Notes under the pieces: generated by a model
Database searches by the model: none
Seen by the model: the letters and a program-made list of their open reading frames with translations, nothing else
What the model was told of the DNA's origin: nothing
Origin: Blastomussa wellsi
Lineage: Eukaryota > Cnidaria > Anthozoa > Scleractinia > Plerogyridae
Length of the DNA stretch: 64,000 bases
Reading direction: 5' to 3'
Assembly: GCA_947652115.1 (NCBI GenBank)
Contig: OX393564.1
Span: 20,496,333-20,560,332, forward strand
In this document: positions 48,505 through 60,100 of the stretch, one piece after another
Layout: each line of letters begins with the position of its first letter
Position numbering within the stretch: position 1 is the first letter of the stretch
Program-made: the position numbers and the translations under genes

Positions 48505-51500
48505 TCATACTAAATTGGCTAGATGTTGTCTCTGTTCCATTGAAAGATTTGTTGGAATCTCCACATCAAAAGTCACTATCATGTCGCCTCGTTTTCCAGG
48601 AAATTTTGGAAGTGGAAGACCTTCACCAGGAATTATTTTCTGCGTCCCTGGCTGAATTACTTCATTTAACTGTACAGATAATACTCTGCCATCAATGGTT
48701 GGAATCTGCAGGAGGCATCCAACAAGCACATCACGCAGACTAACTTTTGTAGCATAAAGAAGGTTATTATTTCCATCTCTTTTAAAGTACTTGTGGGGTT
48801 TGTCCCCAATAACAAATATAAGGTCCGCGGGTATTCTGCCTGGCTTCTGGTCACCATGTCGTTCAAATGTTACTTTCGTTCCTGCCTTCCAGCCTGGTTT
48901 TATGTCTAGCGTAAGAATTTTTTCTTCACGTGAAACCCCTCCACTTGGAGTTAAGATCTGTCTGCTTATTTTTAGTCTTTTTGTAGTTCCAGTTGCAAGC
49001 TCCTCAAGGCTTACTGGGATGTTTTTTTCGATGGCAGGATCCTGTACAGTTTGTTTTTTAAATGGATCCGGACAAGGAAAATCAAAATTGTCATCACCAA
49101 AACGTTTGAAGCCAGTGGACGACGAAGAGAACTGAGACGTGGAAAACATGCGTGAAAAATCTGAGCTAAAGCCGTCAAAGATGTCTGTTGAAGAAAAACA
49201 TAAAACCAAACAATCAGTGAGCACTACACAGTTCTTTCAGAAGTGCTACCTAAAATAACACACAGATTTTTACCTCTTTTAGTCCTGAACAGACTTTGTT
49301 CGCTTGGGTGGTTTGTTGCCCCACTACAGACCATGTGTTGAAACTCTGAGGATTCTTCACTTTCAAATTTTGAAATAGTCGTGTGTACATGCATCAATAA
49401 CTTTCAGATGAATAGAAGAACAATGCTTCAGAGAATATAACATGGTCTGTATTGGGAAAACATAGAGTTTGAACCAGAAGCTTATCGGGTGATAAGCTTC
49501 TGGCCCCAACAAATAAGGTCTATTATCAAACAATGTTGGGAAAACTGGGCTAAAATGTTAATAATTACTGCTGAAAGAGAACAAAGCAAAATCCATTTAA
49601 CTGACTATTGGACACTACCTCATCATGTACAAAGATTTGCAAATATACAAACACTCATGGAAGAAGTGGATTTGACCTAACACTATCTTGATCTTATTAT
49701 CCAGACTGGGATAAACACCACAGATAAACAGAAAAATTCTCCCCAACTGCTTAAACAGTTCAAAAGGGCATTGTTGTGAATGTCATGTCTCCAAGAAGCT
49801 AAAAACTTTACAGGGTCTGCAATATTAAGCAGTGCAATTTCTTGCTCAAGCTGAAACATGCTTTAACCCAGACAATAAGTAGAAGGTTCCAGAAAAGAGG
49901 AAGTTAATTAATATTCAATTGTCAATTTTCATTGTCACAACCAATGTTTAAACCGCCAATCACTTGAAATTTGCCCACTTTTCTTTCATTTTTTCTCAAA
50001 TTATACAAAAATGTTGTAATATTTGCCTGCGATCATAATTTGGTTCCAAAATTCTTTGTCTTTCAAGAGGTCCGGCTGTAGAAAAGTCATTGATGACAGG
50101 GTGTACAATTGTATCACTGAAACAATCACAAAGTTATGAAAGAAATGGAAGACATTATCCAAATGATATGAGACCAAAATTTCAGCAACACAATAATTCA
50201 CGAGTGTTTTACAGCATAAGTTTAAAAACAAGAAAAACTCAAAGAGATTTGTTGTGAAAATTACAGAAAAGGGAAACAGCCAAATTCAAAATGTATGATA
50301 AACAGTTGATCGAAAATTCCAGAAAAAATTGATATGCATGAAAAACGACAAATACGCCAAGAGCTTAGCAAGGAAATTTGTGATAGAAGCCATGAACGTT
50401 AATAACATCTTATTAAAAAAACCAATATAATCTGGTGCCCGATTTACTAATTTCGGCCTAAATTTAAAGAAGCTATCATTTTTATTAGATAAACAGTTCA
50501 AAACAGATGAACAAGAAGACTGCAGGCTACGGTTACACTTGAACGAGCTTTGCAAAGGTATCTTTTATTAGAAAATTAATAATAACATGGTTCTCTGTAC
50601 GTAATTAAAACATTTTAACGCAAGAAAGTGCGTAATAACTACGATATCATCTAATGACAAACGCTTCAAGCTAATCAGTCAGAAACAAAGCCAGTCATTG
50701 TTTATCTATCTTTGTTTTGAACGCGTAAATTCGAACAGTTCATCGCAATTCTTACGCCAACTGCAATTTTTTGCCCGATTTCAACAAATTTAACTACTTT
50801 TCAAGATCCTAAAAAATAGATTGACATAAGCTTTAACTGCTTTAAAAATCGCAATGCTTACTGGCTAAAAGGTCGTTCAATATGGACATCGTCAAAAATA
50901 GAAGTTTCTAGAAAAACGAACAGCAGATATCGTCTTGAGACTCGTGACGGGGCTTTTCTTTAATTCGTATTTATTAGAAGGACAAATTCGGAGATTTGTA
51001 CCAGACCCAACGCTAATTCCCACTAGAAAGCAATGCCTTTAATACTTAGCTTAGATCTAGGTACAATGAAACAGTTACAGAGAACATAATTTTGCACCGC
51101 TCGATTTACTTGCACATTTACAATAAATCTCCGTAGATATAAGTTCGAATCCCAAAAAATGGGAAACTTTAAGCCGTCTAATGGACAGAAAAGTGTGAAA
51201 TTACAAGTAAAGAACATACCTGTGAACTGGAAATCGGGATCGTCGCCGAAAACGTCGCGGAAAATATTCACAGGATCCGCGAAGATACCGAAACCAAACC
51301 CGCCTTCGTTCTTTAGCCCTTCCTCGCCATAAGCATCGAATATTTGCCGTTTGTTGGGGTCTGTTAAGACTGAATAAGCCTCAGACACTTTCTTGAATTG
51401 TTCCTCAGCTCCTTGGCTTTTGTTCTTGTCCGGGTGAAACAGAAGAGCTTGCCTTTTGTAAGCTTTCTTGATGTCTTCGGCCGAGGCATTTCGCGGAACA

Positions 51501-51529
51501 CCAAGAACGGAATAAAAATCTCTCCCCAT
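48505..51529 (-). CDS. DNAJB-type Hsp40, 329 aa, 2 exons (DNAJB-B)
   Basis: Minus-strand exon 51529-51220 encodes the J domain and part of the G/F region: GRDFYSVLGVPRNASAEDIK, HPD at residues 32-34 in LLFHPDKNKS, and GGFGFGIF. Exon 49184-48505 encodes the rest of the G/F region and the substrate-binding domains: [60 protein letters not shown]. The 2035-bp GT-AG intron is in phase 1. It is paralogous to DNAJB-A and in opposite orientation. The G/F region is shorter and Ser-rich (STSQFSSSSTG). It is divergently paired with the BAG gene at 52218. Confidence 0.93.
49185..51219 (-). other. Intron of DNAJB-B
   Basis: No mobile element is recognised. A perfect 13-bp hairpin CCAGAAGCTTATC / GATAAGCTTCTGG with a GGGT loop lies at 49474-49503. 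The open frame reading on from exon 1 (51219-51023) is intronic. Confidence 0.6.
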
Positions 51530-52217
51530 AAATGCCAGCTGTTCGCTCTAAACTAAGCTCTCTGGATATAAAAATCACCTTTTTTCCTTTCAATCGAGAA
51601 GTGGTGAAACAGAAATGCAACTCAGCAAAAAGTGTGAACGCTGAATCGTTTTCGAAATCCTTCGCCAACTGAACACAATCGTCTTCATTTCCCTGAGTCA
51701 ATCGAAGGTTCTAGAACTGCAAATCGCTATGCAACCGCCCATGAAAGAAACTATTTAGACGATCGGGGGAGGCCACGGGTGCATGCTGGTGGTCACATAT
51801 CAAAAAACTCGCAACCCATTTTAACTTTCTACTTCTTAAAAATCACCGAAAATTTAAAAACTGAAATTTTAGAAAAAGTAGAAGACCTGAATTAATTTTT
51901 CTTCAACAATAGCAGCCAATTCTTTCCTTCTTGGAGACAGGCATTTTTTGCCTTTCCCTACCCCGGTTGTTTTGCTTTCGAACCAATTCGCAGCTGGATA
52001 CCGCAACATCTCGCCGGCTGCGGTCACGAAAGATGAACGTTCTCGAACTGTATATGTACTGTGGAAGGTTTATTTGTTTCTTTACCGCCGTTTGTTCTTC
52101 TAGAAACTAATTTGCGTTTGACGCGTGAGATAAGAGGGCATACACAGCTACACACGTGTTTTGTTGTCATGCGGCATCGCTTTAATTTTAATTTTTTAAA
52201 AGAAAATATTTAGAAAC
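51530..52217. promoter_or_regulatory. Bidirectional heat-shock promoter 2 (DNAJB-B / BAG-B)
   Basis: Two perfect three-unit heat-shock elements lie at nearly equal distance from each start codon. GAAGGTTCTAGAA is at 51704-51716 (175 bp from the DNAJB start) and GAACGTTCTCGAA at 52035-52047 (about 170 bp from the BAG start). A two-unit site TTCTAGAA is at 52098-52105. TATA-like AT-rich stretches occur at 51566-51572 and 52051-52057 but are weaker than in promoter 1. Confidence 0.85.
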
Positions 52218-52955
52218 ATGGCGTCTAGTGGAAGCGACAGAGACAGAATTCCACAGTTTACTTCATCGAACTATGAGATCCCTTCGTGGCAAATAGAGTG
52301 GAATAAGCCATGGTATCAACAATTTGAAGAGAAACGAAATGCTCAAGGCAAGTACAATTCTAGAGGACATAGTTCGAACTGCAAGTGTTCGTTATGCGAG
52401 GAAGATCTGGAGGCTGCATTTCAACCTGAACCGAGTGATGTCACACACCTCTTTGAACTATCTAAAGACCAGAGCAATCAAGAAACATTCCCTTCGAAGG
52501 AGAAGCAGGAAAAGCCGCAAAATCAAACAAAAGAGCGTGTTATTTTATTCTCCGATTTACCGGAAGTTACACCATCAACGTCAGCATCTTCTGCATGCGA
52601 AGGAAATAGTGCGTCATCGAGAACAAGTTCAGACTCCTCCAGGGCGTTTGAGAATACGTCTGACGTTTTAAACACCGACGCTTTATTTGCCAACATGGGT
52701 TCTTTTTCTGCAATTCAATCGATATCGGATCGCGTTACAGACTTACAAACGCAGGTAAGTCGCTTCTCAGGGAACGAGGACAGCCGGGAATTTATTGTTT
52801 TACGGGGGTTGCTTGTTGCAACTCTGGCAGAACTCAACCGAATAGATACCGTTGGAATACGGTGGCTTCAACAGGCGAAGAACATCGCCATGGAATCGAT
52901 CCACAATCTTCTTACGCAATTAAAGAGCAAAATCAGGGAAGAAGACGATTTCTGA
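52218..52955 (+). CDS. BAG-domain co-chaperone B, 245 aa, intronless
   Basis: Residues about 166-238 (IQSISDRVTDLQTQVSRFSG, then EFIVLRGLLVATLAELNRID, then QAKNIAMESIHNLLTQLKSK) form a BAG domain that should bind Hsp70 and speed nucleotide release. Near the N-terminus is a short Cys cluster CKCSLCEED (55-63) that might bind metal; I do not know it from other BAG proteins. Residues 85-160 are Ser/Thr/Glu-rich and probably disordered. No IPV-type motif like that of BAG-A is seen. The start ATG has a strong context (AACATGGCG). Divergent from DNAJB-B, with shared heat-shock elements. It resembles BAG-A only in the BAG domain, so the pair is ancient or fast-evolving. Confidence 0.82.
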   Translation: MASSGSDRDRIPQFTSSNYEIPSWQIEWNKPWYQQFEEKRNAQGKYNSRGHSSNCKCSLCEEDLEAAFQPEPSDVTHLFELSKDQSNQETFPSKEKQEKPQNQTKERVILFSDLPEVTPSTSASSACEGNSASSRTSSDSSRAFENTSDVLNTDALFANMGSFSAIQSISDRVTDLQTQVSRFSGNEDSREFIVLRGLLVATLAELNRIDTVGIRWLQQAKNIAMESIHNLLTQLKSKIREEDDF

Positions 52956-53952
52956 CCACTGGAAGCCTTCTCCTGATGTTGCGCACGAATATCTTTTGTT
53001 TTATCACGGTTAATTAATTTTGCGAGAACATCCGGTTCAATTCTTCCTCGAGAAGTTTCGAAAACGTGATGACAAAAACATGCGAAGCATAGTTTTCTCA
53101 TTCAAACACCGCAGGGCATCGCGCGCAGGAGGGCAAGTGGATATTCTCTAGAAACACATTATAACAAAAGATGGAACCTGTTTGTGGTACTAAATTAATG
53201 TTTTGTTCGACCTTGCTGACCCCGTCGAAGCAAACACTGTGCTATAAATGTCTTCCTCCCCGTGGATTTGAGTAAAAATATTTCATGTAAACGTGAATAA
53301 CTAAGAAATTAAAAGAGAAATTTTCTTGAAAATGTCTTGTGTTTTTGCTTTATAAAAGACAATAGTTAAAATTCACCTCCCTCCCCCAACTGTCTTGTTG
53401 TTGTCTTCAAAACCGCATGGATTCCTGATCGCATTTTTGTAACTGTACATCTCTGCATTTTTTAAAAATTCCAAAATGCGACATATCAAGTCAAGTGTTT
53501 TTCTTACATAAGCAATGTTACGTAATATAAACTATTTTACGTAATCATTCAAGCGCAAAAAAGCAGGTGTTGCTTTCAATCGATCGGGGAGAAACTTTGG
53601 TGTTCAGAAATGTTTAGGTTTGTTCATAGGCATCTCAATTCGCGCGAGGAAAGGTAGATGACTACACGCAGGCTATCGATTATGACTTGCGCACACATTT
53701 TTTGTAAACGTGTTGAGCGAGCAGAGGCCCAAGCTCAGTATATGATATGAGCGCATTACAAAATAGTGACAATATAAGAGTTCGGTTGCATAGCTCATAG
53801 TTAATAACACTTTCAGATGTATAACGTTTGGATGCAGGAGACCACGCAACGAAGAATAAAACGAGTTGGCTTGTTATTGCCGGATCTCTTGATAAAGAAA
53901 TGCTCGTACCAGACGTCACTCTAGGCTGCTTCCTTTTGCCAAGATGACTTTC

Positions 53953-54327
53953 AGCCCGGTATTACATAATCCCGGTTAGCCGGGCTAGCCCGGTTTGCCG
54001 TGTTGAACTAAATGGGTTACTTTACCTCTACATCCTATTTAGAAGGAAGAACATTGATTTTTGGGGCCGGATATCGTGTTCGGAAGAGAAATTTTATACT
54101 GGCACGTTTAGCCGGGCTGGCCCGGTGAACGCGATTACATGGAAAATTTTCAGCCTGGTTAGCCGGGATCCCGGCATCGCGATACCGGGATCTCGGCTAA
54201 CCGGGCTGAAAATTTTCCATGTAATCGCGAAGTTGATTTTTGTTGCGTTTAACAGACGTGCCGAGATCTCGGCAAACCGAGTCAATCCAGCTAACCGGGC
54301 CAGCCCGGCTCATGTAATCAGGCCCTA
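53953..54327. mobile_element. CCGGTTAGCCGGG-type MITE with perfect central palindrome
   Basis: The region is built from repeats of CCCGGTTAGCCGGG and CATGTAATC / GATTACATG. The core 54130-54229 is a near-perfect 100-bp palindrome (CGCGATTACATGGAAAATTT at both arms, 10-base loop). The outer ends TTACATAATCCCGGTTAGCC and its relative at the right are less exact. Confidence 0.7.
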
Positions 54328-54888
54328 AGTGTTGTAAAACCAAGGCTGGTACTACGGCAAAAGGGCAAAATTTATTGGCCAATATTTCAACTAGCAGAGC
54401 TAGTCTTCTTCAGGGCCAGTACTTAGACTTCGTTATGAAAGATTGTATCGAAAATATTCCTTTCGCCTATTAATGTAATCCTCGGAGACCAAGGGACAGT
54501 TAATCGGGGCGAAACGAAGTAAACGTGGCAAAACTCGGAGCGACGAAAGTTTTCAATAAATGCTGAACGAGCCCCTGGAAACTGAGTCTCTTCAGACCAT
54601 TTCCAAACGGCTCTGCAAATGATGGATTATTCTGCCCAATCGGTGAACCCGAACTTGTAAGTCACTTTCGTGTGTTCTTACACAACAGTTGTTATATCAG
54701 CCAAATTTCCATTTTAATAAACATCAGATCACAAAATGTCGAGATTTCAATTCGTCAGAAATGTCAGAAAGAAAGGTATTTCAAGGATCTACTGAGGACC
54801 GAAATTTACCGTTCCATTTTCGCAAACTGGTTACGCTGTGTTCACGCTTGGTGCTCGATCACTGGTACCTGGGTACTAGGAAAAATAG

Positions 54889-54933
<45 letters not shown>

Positions 54934-54995
54934 GTATAACAATATAATTTGGTTTTATCAACTGGGTTGATAATGTCAATTGGCCACCGTAAAGA

Positions 54996-55043
54996 GATTT
55001 AAGAGCTGACGTTTCGAGCGTTAGCCCTTCGTCGGAGCGAATC
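54996..55043 (-). ncRNA. Candidate hammerhead ribozyme (type I, Penelope-type)
   Basis: On the minus strand, GATTCGCT (5' side of stem I) is followed by CCGACGA (core CUGANGA with U-to-C at position 4). Next come A, the stem II hairpin GGGC-TAAC-GCTC, and GAAAC GTC. After the expected cleavage point AGC..AAATC closes stem I (GCT/AGC and GATT/AATC around an internal loop). Stem III is minimal, as in dimeric hammerheads. The U-to-C change and an extra A before stem II make present activity uncertain. Confidence 0.6.
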
Positions 55044-55132
55044 AAGGAATTGTGCGTCGTGTGTTTTTATATACAGAAAGAAGGAGCTTCGCTATTGGCT
55101 GGTGCCTGGTAACGTGAAAACTTCGGAATAAA

Positions 55133-55342
55133 TTAGTTGAATGAAAAGCGTTCGTTGATACCGTGAGGATTAAGAGTGCCGATTTGAAAAATAAATTTTT
55201 GTTCTAGAGTTTTACGGCTTTCCGTGTTTCCTTGGTGAATGGAAAGGCCGCAGACTGCCATATGTTGCTTAGAATGATTTGGGAGATTGAAGTGTCTCGC
55301 GACCGGTTTCGATGCATTTTTGTCTTTTTGTCGTCCTCAATG
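55133..55342 (-). pseudogene. GIY-YIG endonuclease C-terminal fragment (Penelope-like)
   Basis: The open frame reads RHFNLPNHSKQHMAVCGL, then GNTESRKTLEQKFIFQIGTL, then NPHGINERFSFN and stop at 55133. This matches the typical end of Penelope GIY-YIG domains. No start or upstream part is present, so this is a 5'-truncated retroelement remnant. Confidence 0.8.
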
Positions 55343-55904
55343 GAAAAGGTTGGACAAAGCTAGGGTTTCGTGGCAAACTTATTGTTACACCCTCTTCATT
55401 CTAATTTTCAACAACAACCTTTCTATGTCATCTTAGGGTAACTCTTTATTTTAAATGTATGAAATTTTTCCTTGTGGTTTTTATATTGCTCGTGTTGTTT
55501 TATTTTGGATAAAACTAACTGGAAAAGTAGTGGAAATTCCAGAAGAAAAAAGTTTTGACAACGAAGGCTTCCCGAAGCTTCGTGCAAATAGGTGTTTAAC
55601 TGCGCAGACGTAATCGTATAGATCACTCACTGCGCATGAGCTTACGCAAGCCTGAATATATGTGAACGGTACTTCTGACAGCAGATTGACAGTTGGAATT
55701 CTGTCCGAATGAAAGAGCGCGAGCAAACGTTTTAGAGAGAGTTGCAAAAGTAGCTAGTCAAGTGAGCTTCACCCAAGAAATAAAAGAAGTTAACTAGAGT
55801 TCCTGAGTCTTTGAGTGGTGACCTAGACGTTTGTTAACTAGGAAAGGCAGCTAATCCCCGACAGCCAATTCCAGTTCAGCAATAAGCAGAATCGGAAGAA
55901 AGTG

Positions 55905-56525
55905 GAAACGTTCGGATTCTTCCGACTCCGATTCCGTCGTGCTTATGATTCCGCTTACGAATCCGATTTTTTTATTTTCACTAGGTCGTAAAAGCTCTTA
56001 CGACTCCGCGCACGACTCCGACGCACGTGTCCGTTTCGTAAACGGTCGTTGCCATTTTCTCGACACTTAGAATTTTTTTGGCTATCATCGAATTTTTTTC
56101 TCACAGAAAAAGGAAGAAAAATTGTTCGTCAATGACCAGAATAGAACCCTGAACCTCTAATATGCCAACATCCCTATCTCACCACTACACTACCAGGCTG
56201 ATCCGCCAAATCCCGGCAAAATTTCATTACAAAAGATGACTTTCTTAGTCTATTTTACTTATAGTATTGCCCTACCCAACAAATAAAGCTAACCGCAAGC
56301 AAACCAGTGTGAAATTGAACAATTAAGCATTTGGTAAGTGTGTATTAGTCTATCATTAAATTATAACCAGTTTCGACCTAGTCCAGGCCTTAACAAGAGC
56401 AGATATAGCATCGTCCATTCCGAAAAGCTTGGTTACCAATTATGGCATCGACCGTTAAAAATGGCATCGACCGTTTACGAAACGGAAATCCGCGACTCCG
56501 ACTCCGACGCTAGTGAAAATCAGGC
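55905..56525. repeat. CGACTCCGATTCCG-rich repeat with nested tRNA-like fragment
   Basis: GACTCCGATTCCG-type repeats lie at both edges, and CGTTTCGTAAACGGTCG (56034-56050) is inverted at about 56468-56485. A minus-strand tRNA-like head (about 56140-56215) lies between. Poorly bounded. Confidence 0.4.
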
Positions 56526-57151
56526 TTGATGCCGTCCGGTGACGTCAAAAACGCGTTCCCAGGAAGAGAGAGGATCCTATTGTTGTGTCAAACTATCTGA
56601 TATTTTGCATAAAATTGATAACAGGACAACGTTAACAGGAACTTCAAAAATTCAACAAACGTGTTTACATCAATAGAAACCTACAAAACGTGGTCACGTT
56701 TTCATAAAATTACTATGACAGTTTACTGAAGTTAAATATGGAGTGATATCATTGTGGTACTATAAGGAACTTTAGATCTCAACTTGAAAAAGTCAGGCTG
56801 AAAAATGTCCGTGACAGTGTCCCTATAATGGCTGAGAAATAGTAAAAAAATTGCTTATCGCGTTTCTTGTTAGCGAACTGTCGATGGGTTGGCTTGTAAT
56901 AATTTCATTAATTTATTTTGGTAATATATTTTTCAGTATTTTTTTTATTTGTGCATCCTCTTCGACTCTATTCACCGCTCGTCTGCTTCCGGCGGAAGAA
57001 GAAAACCAGAGAATAAGTCGAAGGACTGGGAAAGGCTCGAAGTATTTTAAATGACATAAAACGCCTCAAGAGACCCCTTACTTTCCAGATAAAAACAATA
57101 TCATAAATACGCATTTTTACAATAGTCGAAATCAATCAATAAATTAATCGA

Positions 57152-60100
57152 TTATGATCTTGAACTCGTAAAATTAGTTCGGCTAAGTTCGGCTTTTAGT
57201 CGATGAAACCTGGCCTTCACAAAGTTATAAAAGTCGTACTCTAATTCAAGATGTTTTTTCATAATCTTTTCTACTTCTGCAGAAGGTCCCTTCTTCTTTG
57301 CCGTCTTGGTTGCGGTCATTTTGTGGTGGAGGTCATCGTCTACAAAAAATAAAACTTTCGTTAAGGGAGTTTTTCTTTAAAGATTTTTTTTATTAAAAAG
57401 CTACTATCTCGTAATTTGTTAATTTACGCTTATTTGAAAGCCCATAGGCGTACGGGCCGGGGGTGGGGGGTGCAGCCCCCCAAATTTTTGGCAAATCAGA
57501 CTTTTTGGGCAGCATGAGAAAATTAGGGCAAGGCAACTTGGGAGAATTTTTTGGACAAATGGTTCACCGCCCCCCCCCCCCTCCCCCCTGGCAAAAAATT
57601 GCCCGTACACCTATGTGAAAGCCCTTTAAAAATGAGGAACAATGGTGTTTTCCTTTTTGTAATATCTTCTTTTTACATTATGCAAATTAGATAACTGATG
57701 CCATCTTTTAAAAGTGGCTACGGTATGGGATCAAAACAAAAAATGAGGAATATCTCTGCAATTAATTGTTGTTGTTTCCCCTTAAAGATGGAGCTTTCGC
57801 AATACTTAAACCAAAGTAATAACTCTGGCCAATCACAAGAGGCAAAGACAATACAGTGAACCAATCAAAACTTGAAGCAAATAAGCTGACACAAAGCGCG
57901 GGAAAATTGGCGCGAGTCAGTCACGATTGGTTTTGGTTCAATCTCTGATTGGTCGAGAAAGGGGCGCGAGTTTCTTAAACCTATCGCTCAGCGGGTTAAC
58001 CATGCAAAACCAAAGCAAACGAGAAATACCTTCGGCAATCAAGTGGAAACCGCTCTCTATCCAAATTGTACGGAACGGATTCTGTTTCTTGAAAAATTTC
58101 ATTAAATCTTTTCAAGCGATCAGAATGCCTTATTAATGACCCAATTGCAAGAAGATAAATGTTCTACAGCTTTTATCATAAAATGTTATACAGGATTCAT
58201 ATTCATATCCGATAGGTAGGTATAAGAGGAAATTAAGGGTGTGTTTCTTTACAAAAATCCAAGATTGGATTCTGAAATCCGAAAACGGATTTTGCGTTTC
58301 TTTATTAAATAGATTGCATCAAAGGAAGCGAAGAATCCACTCTAGGCAAGGATTCTTCGGTTCCTTTGAAAAGGAACACACCCTTAAACACCCTTCCCTC
58401 CCCTCCCCCGTACGATGAAGGGACAGATTTTGACACCCCAGCTTAAGCCTGAAAACCAATATGATCTGGAACATTCACACTGACCTGGTCTCTTGTAAAT
58501 GTCCAATACACCTGTGAAAAATTCAGGTAAAAGTTTCTCAAGAACAGACAGAAAATCTTCTAACTCTTCAACGACGCCCACCACCAGGTAGTTCGTTATT
58601 ACGTTAATCTTGGCCTGCCTAAGAGCCAGGTCTGAAGGTTGCCTTGGAAAAAAGAAAGAAAAATCAACAGGGAAAAATAGTTAACCTATTTATTTTATCA
58701 GTTCACAATTCGGTTTGTCGCTGCAGCTTTCCTATCTCTCTCTTACTAATGTCTTTCTTGCGCATTCAGGGGCGGAACCAGAAAATTCAGAGAGAAAGCC
58801 AAAGCCGTGGCTAGAGTGCAAGCCACCTCCCCTCCCTACCCTCGATGAAAAGTTCAGGAGCATTTGTGAACCGCGCCACACCTCTAAAAAGGCTCCAACG
58901 AAACCCGGACGTAGCGTTACATTTTTGCGTTTGACCGCTGTGAAGTAATAGGTCTTTAATCTTGCTGTTGGCCAAAGTGTTACAACATGCATTGCGTGAC
59001 GTGACGCCTGACGTCATAGCCTCGTTTTGAGTAAAAGAAAGTGCTGGCTGTCGGTCGTCTTGAGCACATGGCGAAGTGAGAAGTTTGCTATAATCGGAAA
59101 ATCAATAAATATCATTAAAATACAAAAAAAAAGTGAGAAGTTTGTCTCGTCTTTACTTAAACTCATCTCTCGGCAATTTCCCTTGGATATTGCTACGCAA
59201 ACCGAATCTGACGAAAATGCCGGTATCCGCAGATAACTTGAGATAAGAATTTTATTAACAAGTTACATCTTATAAATTATCACCGAAAACGTTTTCGCGC
59301 TACCCCGGTTTACCTGCAAAAGGCTTCTTGGCCACAAAAGAATGGAATAATGTAGAAAAGTTTACCAGGATCAACGCATTCTTTCGCTCCATTGAGGACA
59401 CACTCATCAAATGTCTAATAAAAAAATAAAGCAAAGCAGGAAATTCGTCTTATGGTGGAATGGTGTCTTGTAAGTCTAATTTAATGGAGTAGTTCTTATG
59501 CCATGTGGACCTCTTTCTTTATTTCATTAAACTTGGAGATAGATGTCTCGTCATGGCTGGTGTATGGCTGGCAAAAAGAAGAACTGGGGAGCATAAATCA
59601 AGAACCCCTTGGAGTTAGTTAGGTAGGTAGGTAAAACTTTATTTGGACAATATTACCCGGTCAACTATATATATAATTTAAGATGACTTTAGTGGAAGCT
59701 GTGGAATTTCTTCGTTGCAAGCTACGATCAAATGAAAAAAACCAACCGAGCGCCTGCCCTCGTGCGCGAATTTGAAATTCCTGCGTTCAGCATTCTTTCG
59801 ACAGAGACCAGTCGAAGATCTCGGTGTCCATTTAATAGGAACAAAAAAATGTTAAACATCCTTAACGCAAGACTAGCAAATCTTAGCACTAATGTACTCA
59901 GTTTCAAGAACATTTCCCATTAGTTGTGTATAAAGGCTGTGATTGACTTGTGCCGCAATGCACTGAAACGTCTCTTATGATCTGTATAGTTCAGAGCATG
60001 TTGTGCCTGCTAGCTGAGAGATATGTAAGTCTCGACGAGACTACTAGTCCACGACTGGCTAGGCTAGCTACTGACGCTTAGACGGCTAGACGGCTAGAAG

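Larger units (their letters stand above)
54946..55345 (-). mobile_element. 5'-truncated Penelope-like retroelement
   Basis: Reading the minus strand from 55345, the end of a GIY-YIG endonuclease domain is followed by about 90 bp of 3' UTR, a hammerhead-like motif (55043-54996), then a tail with ATTATCAACCCAGTTGATAA. That tail is shared with the copy at 17452. A reverse transcriptase is absent, so only the 3' end was inserted. The gene order and GIY-YIG plus ribozyme combination are those of Penelope-like elements. Confidence 0.8.

Noticed and set aside
51023..51219. Extension of the DNAJB-B first exon to the 168-aa open frame
   Set aside because: A good donor (CAG|GTATGT) at 51220 joins in phase to the G/F and C-terminal exon; the readthrough has no family match.
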